From contig JAJFGO010000095.1 in assembly GCA_021776095.1 (NCBI GenBank), positions 1 to 57,235 of the forward strand: 57,235 nt of DNA. The letters are read 5' to 3'. Positions 1 through 9,317 of this stretch are shown here, one piece after another. The notes under the pieces were generated by a model. The model worked only from the letters and a program-made list of their open reading frames with translations, was not told the origin of the DNA and made no database searches. Each line of letters opens with the position of its first letter. Within the stretch, counting starts at the first letter, position 1. Position numbers and translations under genes: made by a program. Origin of the DNA: Kiloniellaceae bacterium. Lineage in GTDB: Bacteria > Pseudomonadota > Alphaproteobacteria > Kiloniellales > J153.

Positions 1-357
1 GAGGTCGAGGACGCGGCCGCGATTCTCGGCGTCGCGCGCTTTCGCCCGGCAGTAGCCGCCCACGGTCAGCGTTTCCGCCACCGTCAAATCGGGAAAGAGC
101 CGGCGGCCTTCCGGCGCCAGGGCGATGCCCGTCGGGGTGCGCTGGTGGGCCGGCAGAGCGCCGATATCGCGGCCCTGAAAGCGGATTGTCCCGGCTTGCC
201 GCTCGACCAGTCCGGCGATCGTCAGCAGGGCGGTGGTCTTGCCGGCGCCGTTGGCCCCGAGCAGCGCCGCCACCGTGCCGTCGGGCACCCGGAGATCGAT
301 CCCCTGGAGCACGCGCAGGGCGCCATATCCGGCGTAGAGGCCAGTGACCTCAAGCAT
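1..357 (-). CDS. livF: Branched-chain amino acid ABC transporter ATPase LivF (partial, 3' end outside window)
   Basis: This is the N-terminal 119 codons of the second ATPase of a LivHMGF-type importer, which energises uptake of branched-chain amino acids or related amides at the inner membrane. The translation starts MLEVTGLYAGYG and carries a perfect Walker A (GANGAGKTT) and the LivF-typical LAPEGRRLFPDLTV segment after the Q-loop region. The C-terminal half with the signature and Walker B lies beyond base 1. The ATG overlaps the livG stop by eight bases (ATGCTTGA) and has a GAGG seven bases upstream, so translation is probably coupled to livG. Substrate specificity cannot be read from this fragment. 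Confidence 0.9.
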   Translation of the reverse strand, partial: MLEVTGLYAGYGALRVLQGIDLRVPDGTVAALLGANGAGKTTALLTIAGLVERQAGTIRFQGRDIGALPAHQRTPTGIALAPEGRRLFPDLTVAETLTVGGYCRAKARDAENRGRVLDL

Positions 358-1168
358 GACTCGCCTCGCGGCGGCCGAGATAGGCCTGCTGAACCGCGGC
401 CTCGGCCATGACCCTGTCGGGGGCGCCCTCGGCAATGACGCGGCCGGCGTCGAGCACCACCAGCCGCTGGCAGACCCGCAAGACCTCGCCCAGATTGTGT
501 TCGATCAGGACGATGGCGGTGCCCTCGCGGTTGATCGCCGCGATGGTGTCGGCGAGGGCGGCGGCCTCCAGATGATTGAGCCCGGCCAGCGGCTCGTCGA
601 GCAGCAGAACCGTCGGCTCCAGCGCCAGGGCGCGAGCCATCTCCAGGCGCTTCAGATAGCCGAGCGGCAGGGAACCAGGCAAAGCCTGGGCGGCATCGGC
701 GATACCCAGGCGCGCCAGAATGCCAACCGCCTTGGCTTCCTCCGGCCGGCGGTCGCGGTGGAAGAGGGCGGACCAGGGGCCCGCCGTCTTGGCGCTGCCG
801 CCTGCCAGGGTAACGTTGGCCAGCACCGTCATATCGCGGAAGGGCCGGACGATCTGGTGCGACAGGGCGAGCCCGGCGCGGACCCGTGCCGCCGTCGAGA
901 GGCGGTCGAGGGATTGGCCCTGCAGGACGACGCTGCCGGCGTGGTTCTTGATCTGACCGGTGACGGCCTTGAAGGCGGTGGTCTTGCCGGCCCCGTTGGG
1001 CCCGATGATCGCGGTGATCCGCCCGGTCGCCGCCTGAAACGAAACGTCATCGATGGCGACCAGCCCGCCGAAGCGCATGGTCAGATGATCGACCGTGATA
1101 ATCGGCACGCCACCGCCCGGAATCGGGCTTTGCGGCATGTCGCCGGTGGCCGCGGCTTGGGCGCTCAA
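350..1168 (-). CDS. livG: Branched-chain amino acid ABC transporter ATPase LivG
   Basis: First ATPase of the Liv-type importer. It has Walker A (GPNGAGKTT), the long LivG-specific insertion (LALSHQIVRPFRDMTV) and Walker B (VLLLDEPLAGLN) followed by the H-loop (IEHNL). I chose a TTG start at 1168: it overlaps the livM stop as TTGA and is preceded by GGAGG with seven bases of spacing. This gives 272 aa, and the alternative is ATG at 1138 (262 aa). Both are near the usual family length of about 255-260 aa. The gene sits between livM and livF with overlaps on both sides, so the four genes form one operon. Confidence 0.93.
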   Translation of the reverse strand: MSAQAAATGDMPQSPIPGGGVPIITVDHLTMRFGGLVAIDDVSFQAATGRITAIIGPNGAGKTTAFKAVTGQIKNHAGSVVLQGQSLDRLSTAARVRAGLALSHQIVRPFRDMTVLANVTLAGGSAKTAGPWSALFHRDRRPEEAKAVGILARLGIADAAQALPGSLPLGYLKRLEMARALALEPTVLLLDEPLAGLNHLEAAALADTIAAINREGTAIVLIEHNLGEVLRVCQRLVVLDAGRVIAEGAPDRVMAEAAVQQAYLGRREASHA

Positions 1169-2682
1169 GACTCGGCCTCCGCGCGCCCGCCACGGCCGAA
1201 CAGGCGGATAGTCGGCTCCCGGTGCGCCAACAGCCCGGCGGGCCGCCACAACATGATCAGGACCATGGCCATGCCGAAGGCCAGCATCCGGTATTGCTGC
1301 AATTCGCGGAAGAACTCCGGCAAGCCGATCAATAGGGCCGCCGCCACCACAACGCCGATTTGACTACCGAAGCCGCCCAGGACAACGATCGCCAGGATCA
1401 CGGCGGATTCGATGAAGGTGAAACTCTCCGGGCTGATGAATCCCTGACGGGTGGCAAAGAACGAGCCGGCGAAACCGGCGAACATGGCGCCGATGCCAAA
1501 GGCGGTCAGCTTGGTGTTGCGCGGGTTAATGCCGAGCGAACGGCAGGCGGTTTCGTCCTCGCGCAGGGCTTCCCAGGCCCGGCTAATCGGCAGTTTACGG
1601 ATACGCATGGTGAAGAGGTTCACCACCATGGCCATTGCCAGGATCAGGTAGTAGAGGAAGATGATCCTTTGCAGGGACGAATATTCCAGGCCGAACATGC
1701 CATGGAACGAGTTTTCGGAGCGGCGCGAGAATTCGGCGATCCCGAAAAAGCTGGGCCGAGGGATGCCCGAGAGGCCGTCAGGGCCGCCGGTAAATTCGTA
1801 CCAGTTTAGCAGGATCACCCGGATCATCTCGCCGAAGCCCAGGGTCACGATCGCAAGGTAGTCGCCGCGCAGGCGCAGCACCGGAAAACCTAGGATCACC
1901 CCGGCCAGGGCCGCCATCAAGCCGGCAAAGGGCAGGCAAATCCAAAAACTGTAGTCGAAATAGGTCGCCAGGAGGGCGAAGCTGTAGGCCCCAACCGCGT
2001 AAAAGGCGACATAGCCCAAATCAAGCAGGCCAGCCAGGCCGACCACGATGTTCAAGCCCCAACCCAACATTATGTAGGTGATCACCAGGATCCCGATGTC
2101 GAGCATCTGCCGGTTGGCCATGGGCATGAAGGGGAAAATCACGGCAAGGACCAGCAGCAGCGGGCCCAGAAACCGGGCAGCTCGCTGGACCTGCGCCGCG
2201 ATGCTGTCCATACGCACCTCACGCGCCTCGGCGGTTTCCTCTGAATCCAGGTGCCGCCGCGAGAGGACCGCGCGCACCAGGATAATTACGGTGACGATCA
2301 AGAGGCCCCAGAGAACCACGGGGTCCTGAAACGGCACGAAGGGTGCGATGGCGACAGCGGTTTCGGGCCCGAATAAGGGTTCGGCCAGCAACATGAGCAA
2401 CATGGCAACCGCCATGAGCGGCGCGCCAATCAACACCGGGCCCGGCCTGTGCTGGCGAAGCAGAACTAAGGCGATCCGACCGACGAAGCCGAGAATCACC
2501 ACCACGGCGACATCGTCGAATCGGGTATTGATCCCGATTCCGCCTGGAATGTCGGTGGTCTCGAAACCGACCAGTGCCGCGGACAAGGCGAAGATCACCA
2601 GCGCCGTGATGCCCGCTTCCTTGACCATGGCTCCGACGTCCAGCGGCCGCACCGTGATACCGGATGCTGTGGTCGCGGTCAC
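1165..2682 (-). CDS. livM: Branched-chain amino acid ABC transporter permease LivM, long form
   Basis: Membrane permease of the Liv importer, 505 aa from a GTG at 2682, four bases after the livH stop and with AAGG upstream. An ATG at 2628 is a possible alternative. The C-terminal ~300 residues are the standard LivM core (ADYLAIVTLGFGE-like segment, GPDGLSGIPRP, later SPESFTFIESAVILAIVVLGG). In front lies an extra ~150 residue region with several hydrophobic helices (around residues 18-33, 44-60, 70-85, 105-122), as in the long LivM forms of some proteobacteria that carry an added N-terminal membrane domain. The function of that extension is not clear from sequence. Confidence 0.92.
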   Translation of the reverse strand: MTATTASGITVRPLDVGAMVKEAGITALVIFALSAALVGFETTDIPGGIGINTRFDDVAVVVILGFVGRIALVLLRQHRPGPVLIGAPLMAVAMLLMLLAEPLFGPETAVAIAPFVPFQDPVVLWGLLIVTVIILVRAVLSRRHLDSEETAEAREVRMDSIAAQVQRAARFLGPLLLVLAVIFPFMPMANRQMLDIGILVITYIMLGWGLNIVVGLAGLLDLGYVAFYAVGAYSFALLATYFDYSFWICLPFAGLMAALAGVILGFPVLRLRGDYLAIVTLGFGEMIRVILLNWYEFTGGPDGLSGIPRPSFFGIAEFSRRSENSFHGMFGLEYSSLQRIIFLYYLILAMAMVVNLFTMRIRKLPISRAWEALREDETACRSLGINPRNTKLTAFGIGAMFAGFAGSFFATRQGFISPESFTFIESAVILAIVVLGGFGSQIGVVVAAALLIGLPEFFRELQQYRMLAFGMAMVLIMLWRPAGLLAHREPTIRLFGRGGRAEAES

Positions 2683-2686
2683 GCCG

Positions 2687-3613
2687 TCAAACCTTTTCGA
2701 TGTCGGGCTTGCCAAGCAGGCCGGTCGGGCGGAACACCAAAACCAGCACAAGAATGCTGAAGGCCGCGACATCCTTGTATTCGACCGTGAAGTACCCGGA
2801 CCAGAAGGCCTCGATTAGGCCAATCAGCAGGCCACCCAGCATGGCGCCCGGCAACGAGCCGATCCCACCCAGCACGGCCGCCGTGAAGGCCTTGATCCCA
2901 GCTAGAAAGCCGATAAAGAAATCGATCACCCCGTAGTACATGAGGAACATCATGCCGGCGACCGACGCCAGCGCCGCACCCACGACAAAGGTCAAGGATA
3001 TGGTGCGATCGACATTGACCCCGATTAGGGCCGCCATGTTTCGGTCCTGTTCGCAGGCACGCTGCGCCCGGCCCAGAGAAGTTCGCGCGATCATCAGGGT
3101 AAAGCCGGTCATGAGGACCAGGGTCACCACGATGATCATCATCTGCATGTAGCTCAGTGAGACCACGTAGTCTTGGTCCTGCAAGACCGTGATGCCGCCG
3201 CTGATGACCGGCTGCATCGGCTTGTTGCGCGCGCCTTGCAGCAACTGGACGTAATTCTGCAGGAAAATCGACATGCCGATGGCGGTGATCAGGGCGGCCA
3301 GGCGCGGCGAACCGCGCAGGGGCCTATAGGCGACCCGCTCCAAGGCCCAGCCGTAAATCGAGGTCAGGACCATCGAGGTAATCAGAACGATCAATAGGGC
3401 CAGGGGGATCCAAGTGACTCCGGCAATGCCCAAGAGCAGGAAGGTAATGATCGCGACGAAGGAACCGATCATGAAAATCTCGCCGTGGGCGAAATTGATC
3501 ATGCCGATGATGCCGTAGACCATGGTGTAGCCGATCGCGATCAACCCGTAGATCGAGCCCAGGGTCAGACCGTTGATGAGCTGATCTAGAAAATAGGCAA
3601 AGGTATCCTGCAT
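2687..3613 (-). CDS. livH: Branched-chain amino acid ABC transporter permease LivH
   Basis: First permease gene of the operon, 308 aa, normal family length. It opens with the characteristic LivH segment (LINGLTLGSIYGLIAIGYT, then MINFAHGEIFMIG) and shows about eight hydrophobic segments. The EAA-like loop is near GRAQRACEQDRNMAALIGVNV. It pairs with LivM to form the transmembrane channel. No periplasmic binding protein (LivK/UrtA type) is encoded next to it within the window, so the ligand is unknown. Leucine/isoleucine/valine, urea or amides are all possible for this family. Confidence 0.93.
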   Translation of the reverse strand: MQDTFAYFLDQLINGLTLGSIYGLIAIGYTMVYGIIGMINFAHGEIFMIGSFVAIITFLLLGIAGVTWIPLALLIVLITSMVLTSIYGWALERVAYRPLRGSPRLAALITAIGMSIFLQNYVQLLQGARNKPMQPVISGGITVLQDQDYVVSLSYMQMMIIVVTLVLMTGFTLMIARTSLGRAQRACEQDRNMAALIGVNVDRTISLTFVVGAALASVAGMMFLMYYGVIDFFIGFLAGIKAFTAAVLGGIGSLPGAMLGGLLIGLIEAFWSGYFTVEYKDVAAFSILVLVLVFRPTGLLGKPDIEKV

Positions 3614-4037
3614 GGCTTGCTACCGTCTCCGCCGACCACGGCCGCCCGCCCGGAAACCTGTAGTCAAGGGCGAATCTCCGCCGAGTATCGCTCGATGTGA
3701 AACTATGACCCCGCAACTGCCGCGGCGTCGTCCCCTGTCGCCTGCCCCTCGCGCTAATCTTCTCGCCGCGCCGCAAGGCAGCGCGCCGGAATTCGCTACC
3801 ATCGTTAGTAGCGCGACGGCTATGGCCCGGCAAGCCGAATTCAGCGCCGATCCCAGCCACGGAATTTGACCAAGGTCGCAGGATCGGAAGCCGGTTCAGT
3901 ACGTATAGGCCTCTTTTCGCCGCATTAACGGAATTTTTGCTCGTGCACCAATAATCTCGCTTGGCCAGTGGTAGCAGCGCGGCAGCCGTTTTGGCTCCCC
4001 ATTCACGGCGTTCGTAACCATCGCATCTGGAGCTACG
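3614..4037. other. Intergenic region between livH and the heme-c kinase
   Basis: This 424-base gap separates two divergently transcribed units (livH to the left, kinase to the right) and must hold both promoters. Short reading frames here lack recognisable products. A TGGAG five to six bases before 4038 is the ribosome binding site of the kinase. I see no convincing operator, riboswitch or RNA. Confidence 0.5.
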
Positions 4038-5582
4038 ATGCAAGGCATAGTGCGTTTCCTGACCGAACGCCCGTTATGGGGTCTGTCCATTTATGTGGTC
4101 ATCGGCGCCGGTCTGATCCTGGTACAAGTCCACCGCGTCGCGTCGGAAATCCGCTACACCACCGCGTTGGAGGCGGCGAAATCCTATAGCGCGGCCGTGT
4201 CCGCGACCCGCAGCTATTACTCGTCAAACGTGGTGCCCCGGGCGAGAAATGCCGGCGCCACGGTTACCCATGACTATAGCCAGCATGAGGGTGCCATACC
4301 CCTGCCGGCGACGCTGACGATCGAGCTTGGCGAACTGGTCAGCCAGCGTTCAGAGGACGCCCGATTCCGTCTCTATAGCGACCACCCTTTCCCCTGGCGC
4401 ACGGATGGTGGGCCTCGCGACTCATTTGAATCCGAAGCCATAGCGGCGATCGGTCGGGGCGGCGCGGAGGAATACGTGAAAGTCGAATCGGTGGCCGGCC
4501 GCGACACCCTCCGCTATGCCCAGGGGGTGCGAATGGGAGAGACTTGCGTGGGGTGCCATAACCTGCGGCCCGACAGCCCCAAACAGGATTGGAAAGTGGG
4601 CGACGTACGCGGCGTGCAAAGCGTCCAAATTCCTCTGCTCAGCCTCGCCGCCATAGCCATGTCACAAGACCCTTCGCACTATGCATTCCTGGCCGCCGGC
4701 GTCTTGGGCGGATTGCTTCTGTTCGGCGCACTGCTCCAACGCCTGCAAGGCATGTACAGGGCGGAACGGCACTTGCTAGTGGCAGCCGAAGGTCGGAACG
4801 TGGAACTCGCCAAGGCAAAGCTCACCGCAGAATCCGCGAGCCATGCCAAGTCCGAATTTTTGGCCAATATGAGCCATGAGTTACGCACGCCGCTCAACGC
4901 GATCATCGGCTATTCCGAGCTGATCGCCATGGACCGGGGCGAAGCGACCGATAGACCGAAGCACGCAACTTACGCCGACGACATCAATGCCGCGGGCCGC
5001 CATTTGCTGGAAATCATCGACGACATCCTGGATCTGTCCAAAATCGAAGCCGGCAAGTTCGTGCTCAACGAGGAGAATCTCGATATCGAGCCGGTTATCG
5101 GCGAAGCCTTGAGGATTGTGAATGAGCGGGCCAAGGCCCAGAATCTTTCGATCGGGCGCAAGGTCGACCTGGGAAACGTGCAGATACGGGCCGACAAGCG
5201 CGCGCTACGCCAGATTCTTCTCAACCTGTTATCGAACGCCATCAAGTTTACCGGGCCGGGCGGCCGGATCCTGGTCACGGCGCAGGTCGACGCCACCGGT
5301 CAGGCCATCCTGGCGGTCGAAGATACGGGTATCGGCATGACGCCGGCGCAGATACCTGTGGCCCTATCGCCCTTCGAGCAGGTCGCCGACGTGTTCAACC
5401 GCGACGAGGGCGGCACCGGGCTTGGCTTGCCTCTGGTCAAGAACCTGGCGGAACTGCACGACGGAAGCTTGGAAATCGTCAGCGAGCCCGATGTCGGCAC
5501 AACGGTCTTGGTCCGCTTTCCGGCGTCCCGCACCATCGACGTCGCGCAACCTGCGGCCCAAAGCTCAGTCAGCTCATATTGA
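4038..5582 (+). CDS. Sensor histidine kinase with periplasmic c-type heme (Tll0287/DUF3365-like) domain
   Basis: Membrane sensor kinase of 514 aa. There is a TM helix at about 14-30, then a ~185 residue periplasmic domain of the Tll0287-like (DUF3365) type ending with a c-type heme attachment motif CVGCH at residues 170-174 (bases 4545-4559). A second TM at about 216-234 follows. The cytoplasmic part has HisKA ([10 protein letters not shown], phospho-acceptor His280) and a HATPase domain (N-box NLLSNAIKF around 396-404, G1 DTGIGM, G2 GGTGLGL at about 458-464). Covalent heme implies sensing of redox state, oxygen or a small gas on the periplasmic side; this is inferred, not shown. No response regulator is adjacent, so it is an orphan kinase. 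The start is supported by GGAG just upstream. Confidence 0.9.
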   Translation: MQGIVRFLTERPLWGLSIYVVIGAGLILVQVHRVASEIRYTTALEAAKSYSAAVSATRSYYSSNVVPRARNAGATVTHDYSQHEGAIPLPATLTIELGELVSQRSEDARFRLYSDHPFPWRTDGGPRDSFESEAIAAIGRGGAEEYVKVESVAGRDTLRYAQGVRMGETCVGCHNLRPDSPKQDWKVGDVRGVQSVQIPLLSLAAIAMSQDPSHYAFLAAGVLGGLLLFGALLQRLQGMYRAERHLLVAAEGRNVELAKAKLTAESASHAKSEFLANMSHELRTPLNAIIGYSELIAMDRGEATDRPKHATYADDINAAGRHLLEIIDDILDLSKIEAGKFVLNEENLDIEPVIGEALRIVNERAKAQNLSIGRKVDLGNVQIRADKRALRQILLNLLSNAIKFTGPGGRILVTAQVDATGQAILAVEDTGIGMTPAQIPVALSPFEQVADVFNRDEGGTGLGLPLVKNLAELHDGSLEIVSEPDVGTTVLVRFPASRTIDVAQPAAQSSVSSY

Positions 5583-5607
5583 GCTATTCATGCTCCAATG
5601 CGGCGCG

Positions 5608-5802
5608 TCAGGCGTGCCGTTTGGCGTTGCGCGCGAGAACGAACTCCAGGCGCAGACGGGCGGCCCGTTTGAGCCCGACCTCGCCGGCCGCCGGGTCACC
5701 AACGATGGAGATTTCGGTCAAGGTCTCGGGATCCACCGCAGAAACCTTGACGTAGGCGCCCACTTGATAGAATTCGAATAGGATCTCTTTCGGTCCGGCC
5801 AT
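5608..5802 (-). CDS. DUF6898 family small protein
   Basis: Small protein of 64 aa starting MAGPKEILFEFYQVG, with the conserved core VKVSAVDPETLTEISIVGDP typical of a short family common in Rhodospirillales-like Alphaproteobacteria (DUF6898 as I recall it). It is soluble, with no signal peptide or metal motif, and its C-terminus is basic. Role unknown. It is encoded tail-to-tail with the heme kinase and divergent from glutaryl-CoA dehydrogenase. The start at 5802 matches the family N-terminus; upstream in-frame ATGs at 5823 and 5832 are possible. Confidence 0.75.
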   Translation of the reverse strand: MAGPKEILFEFYQVGAYVKVSAVDPETLTEISIVGDPAAGEVGLKRAARLRLEFVLARNAKRHA

Positions 5803-5966
5803 AGGCCGATCATGGGATCTCATGGCAAACAAAGCCTTAACCCCAAGCCGAACCCTGGGCCTGCCCCGGCCGCAGACGTCCCGCGTGAGGGTCTTTCCCG
5901 GGCGCTTGGATGGGCTACATTAGGGGCCAAGCGCACCTTCCTGTCCCCAGTCCACGAGGCAGCCCC

Positions 5967-7184
5967 ATGGCCCAAAGCCAAGTCACCGCGGCCCACCCTA
6001 AAGCCGCCGCCAAACCGGTTTTCAAATGGGAGGACCCGCTTCTGCTCGATGGGCAGTTGAGCGAGGATGAGCGCATGGTCCGCGACGCGGCACGGGCTTA
6101 TTGCCAGGATAAGCTGATGCCGCGCGTCCTGGAGGCCAACCGGCACGAGCACTTCGACCGCGAGATCATGAACGAGCTCGGCGAGCTCGGCTTCCTGGGC
6201 GCGACCTTGCCGGAGGACTACGGCTGCGCCGGAGTCAATTACGTCTGCTACGGCCTGGTGGCGCGCGAGGTCGAGCGGGTCGATTCCGGCTATCGTTCGG
6301 CCATGAGCGTGCAGTCCAGCCTGGTCATGCACCCGATCCACGCCTATGGCACCGAGGAACAGCGGCGCCAATTCCTGCCCAAGCTGGCGAGCGGCGAATT
6401 GGTCGGCTGCTTCGGCCTGACCGAGCCCGACGCCGGGTCCGATCCCGGCAGCATGAAAACCCGCGCCCACAAAGTGAACGGCGGCTACCGGCTCAAGGGC
6501 TCTAAGATGTGGATCACCAACTCGCCGATCGCCGACGTCTTCGTGGTCTGGGCCAAGACCGACGACGGGGTCATTCGCGGCTTCATTCTGGAACGGGGCA
6601 TGACAGGCCTATCCGCACCCAAGATCGAGGGCAAGTTCTCCCTGCGCGCCTCGGTCACCGGCGAGATCGTCATGGACGACGTGGTGGTGTCCGAGGAAAG
6701 CCTTTTGCCCAACGTCCAGGGCCTCAAAGGCCCCTTCGGCTGCCTCAACCGGGCCCGCTACGGCATCGCCTGGGGCGCCCTGGGCGCAGCCGAGTTCTGC
6801 TGGCACGCCGCCCGCTCCTATACCTTGGAGCGCACTCAGTTCGGCCGGCCGCTGGCCGCCAATCAACTGATCCAGAAAAAACTCGCGGACATGCAGACCG
6901 AGATCGCCATCGGCCTGCAATCCTGTCTGCAACTGGGCCGCCTGTTCGATGAGGGGACGGCAGCGCCAGAAGCGATCTCCATGCTAAAGCGCAATTCCTG
7001 CGGCAAATCGCTCGATATCGCCCGCACCGCGCGCGACATGCACGGCGGCAACGGCGTCGCCGACGAGTATCACGTCATTCGCCATGTCATGAACTTGGAG
7101 GCGGTCAATACCTACGAAGGCACCCACGACGTGCACGCCCTCATCCTGGGTCGGGCACAGACCGGCATACAGGCATTTTACTAG
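5967..7184 (+). CDS. gcdH: Glutaryl-CoA dehydrogenase-like acyl-CoA dehydrogenase
   Basis: FAD-dependent acyl-CoA dehydrogenase of 405 aa. The best fit is glutaryl-CoA dehydrogenase, which oxidises and decarboxylates glutaryl-CoA to crotonyl-CoA in lysine/tryptophan degradation. Visible features are the FAD/substrate segment [45 protein letters not shown], and the catalytic glutamate in [17 protein letters not shown] near the C-terminus, where GCDHs have YEGT. The start at 5967 has GAGG seven bases upstream; an earlier in-frame ATG at 5910 lacks this support. No electron-transfer or transport partner is adjacent. Assignment to GCDH rather than another short-chain dehydrogenase rests on overall sequence pattern. 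Confidence 0.88.
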   Translation: MAQSQVTAAHPKAAAKPVFKWEDPLLLDGQLSEDERMVRDAARAYCQDKLMPRVLEANRHEHFDREIMNELGELGFLGATLPEDYGCAGVNYVCYGLVAREVERVDSGYRSAMSVQSSLVMHPIHAYGTEEQRRQFLPKLASGELVGCFGLTEPDAGSDPGSMKTRAHKVNGGYRLKGSKMWITNSPIADVFVVWAKTDDGVIRGFILERGMTGLSAPKIEGKFSLRASVTGEIVMDDVVVSEESLLPNVQGLKGPFGCLNRARYGIAWGALGAAEFCWHAARSYTLERTQFGRPLAANQLIQKKLADMQTEIAIGLQSCLQLGRLFDEGTAAPEAISMLKRNSCGKSLDIARTARDMHGGNGVADEYHVIRHVMNLEAVNTYEGTHDVHALILGRAQTGIQAFY

Positions 7185-7232
7185 ACGGGGACCGCCATAT
7201 TTGCGGCCGCTTCGAATCGGCCGAATAGGGTA

Positions 7233-7730
7233 TTAGGCGGCTGAGTTGAACTGAGGGTTGGAGCGCTGCGGCGCCGACCAGAATTGGAGCAAGCGGCGCA
7301 AGGCGGTATTGGCGCTGTCCAACTCGCTCTTGCCGATCTGCGCGGCATCCAGCAAGCCGGTGTGCTCGTCGAAGACCTTATTCAGGCGGCGGAAGATCTC
7401 GACTCCCTTGTCCGAAGCCCGGACATGGAACGAGCGGCGGTCGTGAGGCGAACGCTCCTGAATCAGATAGCCGTGCTCGACCATCTTCTTGACGTTGTAG
7501 GAGACGTTCGAGCCCAGGTAATAGCCCCGCTGGGTCAGCTCGCCGACCGAGTATTCCTCTTCGCCAACGTTGAACAGGATCAATGCCTGCACGTTGTTCA
7601 GATCGCGGACGCCGCGCTGATCAAGATCGGTCTTGACCACCTCCAAGCACTGACGGTGCAGGCGTTCGATCAATGAGATCGTCTCAAGGTATGCAGCCTT
7701 CACGGGATTCGAGCCTCTTCTGACGAACAT
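7233..7730 (-). CDS. MarR-family transcriptional regulator, LdtR-like
   Basis: Winged-helix regulator of 165 aa. The segment ELTQRGYYLGSNVSYNVKKM followed by ERSPHDRRSFHVR is characteristic of the LdtR branch of MarR proteins, which in Rhizobiales controls an L,D-transpeptidase and osmotic tolerance. The N-terminal helix ETISLIERLHRQCLEVVK also fits. No transpeptidase gene lies in the window, so its targets here are unknown. It is convergent with gcdH. The ATG at 7730 has no clear ribosome binding site. A GTG at 7703 preceded by AGAGG is a reasonable alternative start that would remove nine residues. Confidence 0.85.
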   Translation of the reverse strand: MFVRRGSNPVKAAYLETISLIERLHRQCLEVVKTDLDQRGVRDLNNVQALILFNVGEEEYSVGELTQRGYYLGSNVSYNVKKMVEHGYLIQERSPHDRRSFHVRASDKGVEIFRRLNKVFDEHTGLLDAAQIGKSELDSANTALRRLLQFWSAPQRSNPQFNSAA

Positions 7731-8079
7731 CGCAGATTTGACCCGCAGTTTAGAGACCGGCCGGTTAAAGGACAGTGAAGCCGCGACACCTTGCTGAGGG
7801 TCAACAGCTAGGAATGAATACCCTTATTTCCCAGATGTTTACCGTTCTTAACCCTATTTCGTACCGGGATACACGGGCGGTGGCCTCCACTCTGGAGCCT
7901 CGACCCGCGGAAAGGCCCGCGGATACGCCTTCCCCGAGGCCGGATCGACGGTTAGGATGCCTGCCGGCCGCCCACCCAAGTATGCCCCGCTGCGAGATCT
8001 CGCCACAGTCGGGCGCGGCCCGCTTCGCCGTCCTTAGGGGCCGGCCGATTCGACAACGCGATTTTCACGGGAGTTCAGG
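7731..8079. other. Intergenic region between ldtR-like gene and amidohydrolase
   Basis: About 350 bases separating divergent genes. A short frame across it has no recognisable product. The stretch around 7800-7870 is less GC-rich than its surroundings and is the likeliest place for promoters. I see no clear operator palindrome or RNA element. Confidence 0.4.
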
Positions 8080-9300
8080 GTGATACTTTTCAAGGGCGGT
8101 TTGGTTTTCGACGGCATGGGCCGGCGGCTCGAGGGACAGGGCGTTTTGGTCGAGGGCGAGCGGATCGCCAAGCTGGCGCCGCTGGGCGAATTCGACGGCT
8201 TTGCCGGCGAGACGGTGGATACCGGCGGCGGCACCCTGCTGCCCGGCCTAATCGACTGTCACGTCCACCTGGTTTATTCGGGCCACGCCGATGCGCGCGC
8301 CGCCATGGCCAAGCAATCCCCATCGGACATCGCCCTGATCGCCCTGGAGAACGCCCAGAAAAGCCTGGCCGGCGGTATCACGGCGGTGCGTGACTGCGGC
8401 GGCAAGGACTATTTGGAATTCGGAGTGCGCGACGCCATCAACCGGGGCACCTTCCCCGGCCCCACCATCCACGCGTCGGGCCGGATGATCTGCATGACCG
8501 GTGGCCACGGCAATGCCATCGGCCGGATAGCCGACGGCGCGGAGGAGGTCGTCAAGGCGGTCCGCGAGCAAGTCCACGCCGGCTGCGATTTGGTCAAGAT
8601 CATGGCCACGGGCGGGGTCATGACCCCGGGCGTCAACCCGGAGGACGCGCACTACAGCGCCGAGGAAATGAAGGCCGGAGTCAGCGAGGCACGACGCTTC
8701 CACAAGCGTACCGCGAGCCACGCCCAAGGGACCGAAGGCATCCTGAATGCGGTGCGCGCCGGCATCCATTCGATCGAGCACGGCATCTTCATGACCGAGA
8801 AGTGCATTGAGGAGATGAAGGAGGCCGGGGTCTATCTGGTTGCCACTATTTCCGCTCTGAAAAACATCGTCAAAAATGCCGATAAGGGCGTCCCCGCCCA
8901 TGCGGTCGAAAAATCCCTCAGGGTCGGCGAGCATCACCTGGCGTCGATCCGCATGTTCCACGCCGCCGGCGGCAAGTTCGCCATGGGGACCGACGCCGGC
9001 ACGCCCTTCAACCTACACGGGCAGAACGCGCAAGAACTTAGCTATCTGACGGAGTACGGCCTGTCGCCGAGCGAGGCCATGGTGGCGGCAACGGCAAACG
9101 GCGCCGATCTCATGGGCCTGGAGGATATCGGCCGCATCGAATCCGGCCGCATGGCCGATCTGCTACTCGTTGAAGGCGATCCGACCAAGGACATCCGCAT
9201 GGCCGCCGACAAGGCGAACCACCGGGCGGTCTATAAAGGCGGCGCCATCTTCGCCGACCCACGACCCGCGCCGGCCGGCGTGCGCCAAGCCGCGGAATAG
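8080..9300 (+). CDS. Metal-dependent amidohydrolase (imidazolonepropionase/prolidase-like)
   Basis: Amidohydrolase-superfamily enzyme of 406 aa. It has the HxH metal motif in DCHVHL (His61, His63), a candidate carboxylated lysine in CDLVKIMATGG, metal histidines in SHAQG and SIEHG, and the catalytic aspartate in MGTDAGTP. This layout matches the cyclic imide/aryl-dipeptidase group often annotated Xaa-Pro dipeptidase or imidazolonepropionase-like. The natural substrate, likely an amide, lactam or dipeptide, cannot be fixed from sequence. It starts with GTG and has GGAG about six bases upstream. There is no signal peptide. It stands alone as a transcription unit ending tail-to-tail against mmsB. 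Confidence 0.85.
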   Translation: MILFKGGLVFDGMGRRLEGQGVLVEGERIAKLAPLGEFDGFAGETVDTGGGTLLPGLIDCHVHLVYSGHADARAAMAKQSPSDIALIALENAQKSLAGGITAVRDCGGKDYLEFGVRDAINRGTFPGPTIHASGRMICMTGGHGNAIGRIADGAEEVVKAVREQVHAGCDLVKIMATGGVMTPGVNPEDAHYSAEEMKAGVSEARRFHKRTASHAQGTEGILNAVRAGIHSIEHGIFMTEKCIEEMKEAGVYLVATISALKNIVKNADKGVPAHAVEKSLRVGEHHLASIRMFHAAGGKFAMGTDAGTPFNLHGQNAQELSYLTEYGLSPSEAMVAATANGADLMGLEDIGRIESGRMADLLLVEGDPTKDIRMAADKANHRAVYKGGAIFADPRPAPAGVRQAAE

Positions 9301-9317
9301 CTTAGGCAGAGCCTAAG
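9301..9317. terminator. Short perfect hairpin at convergent gene ends
   Basis: The seven-base arms CTTAGGC and GCCTAAG around the loop AGA start immediately after the amidohydrolase stop and include the mmsB stop codon. The position between convergent genes suggests a shared bidirectional transcription stop. There is no U-tract on either side, so intrinsic termination is not assured. Confidence 0.4.

Noticed and set aside
344-1363. Long plus-strand frame opposite livG/livM
   Set aside because: Translation is low-complexity Gly/Arg/Asp/Gln-rich, typical of the antisense frame of high-GC genes; the minus-strand ABC genes are unambiguous.
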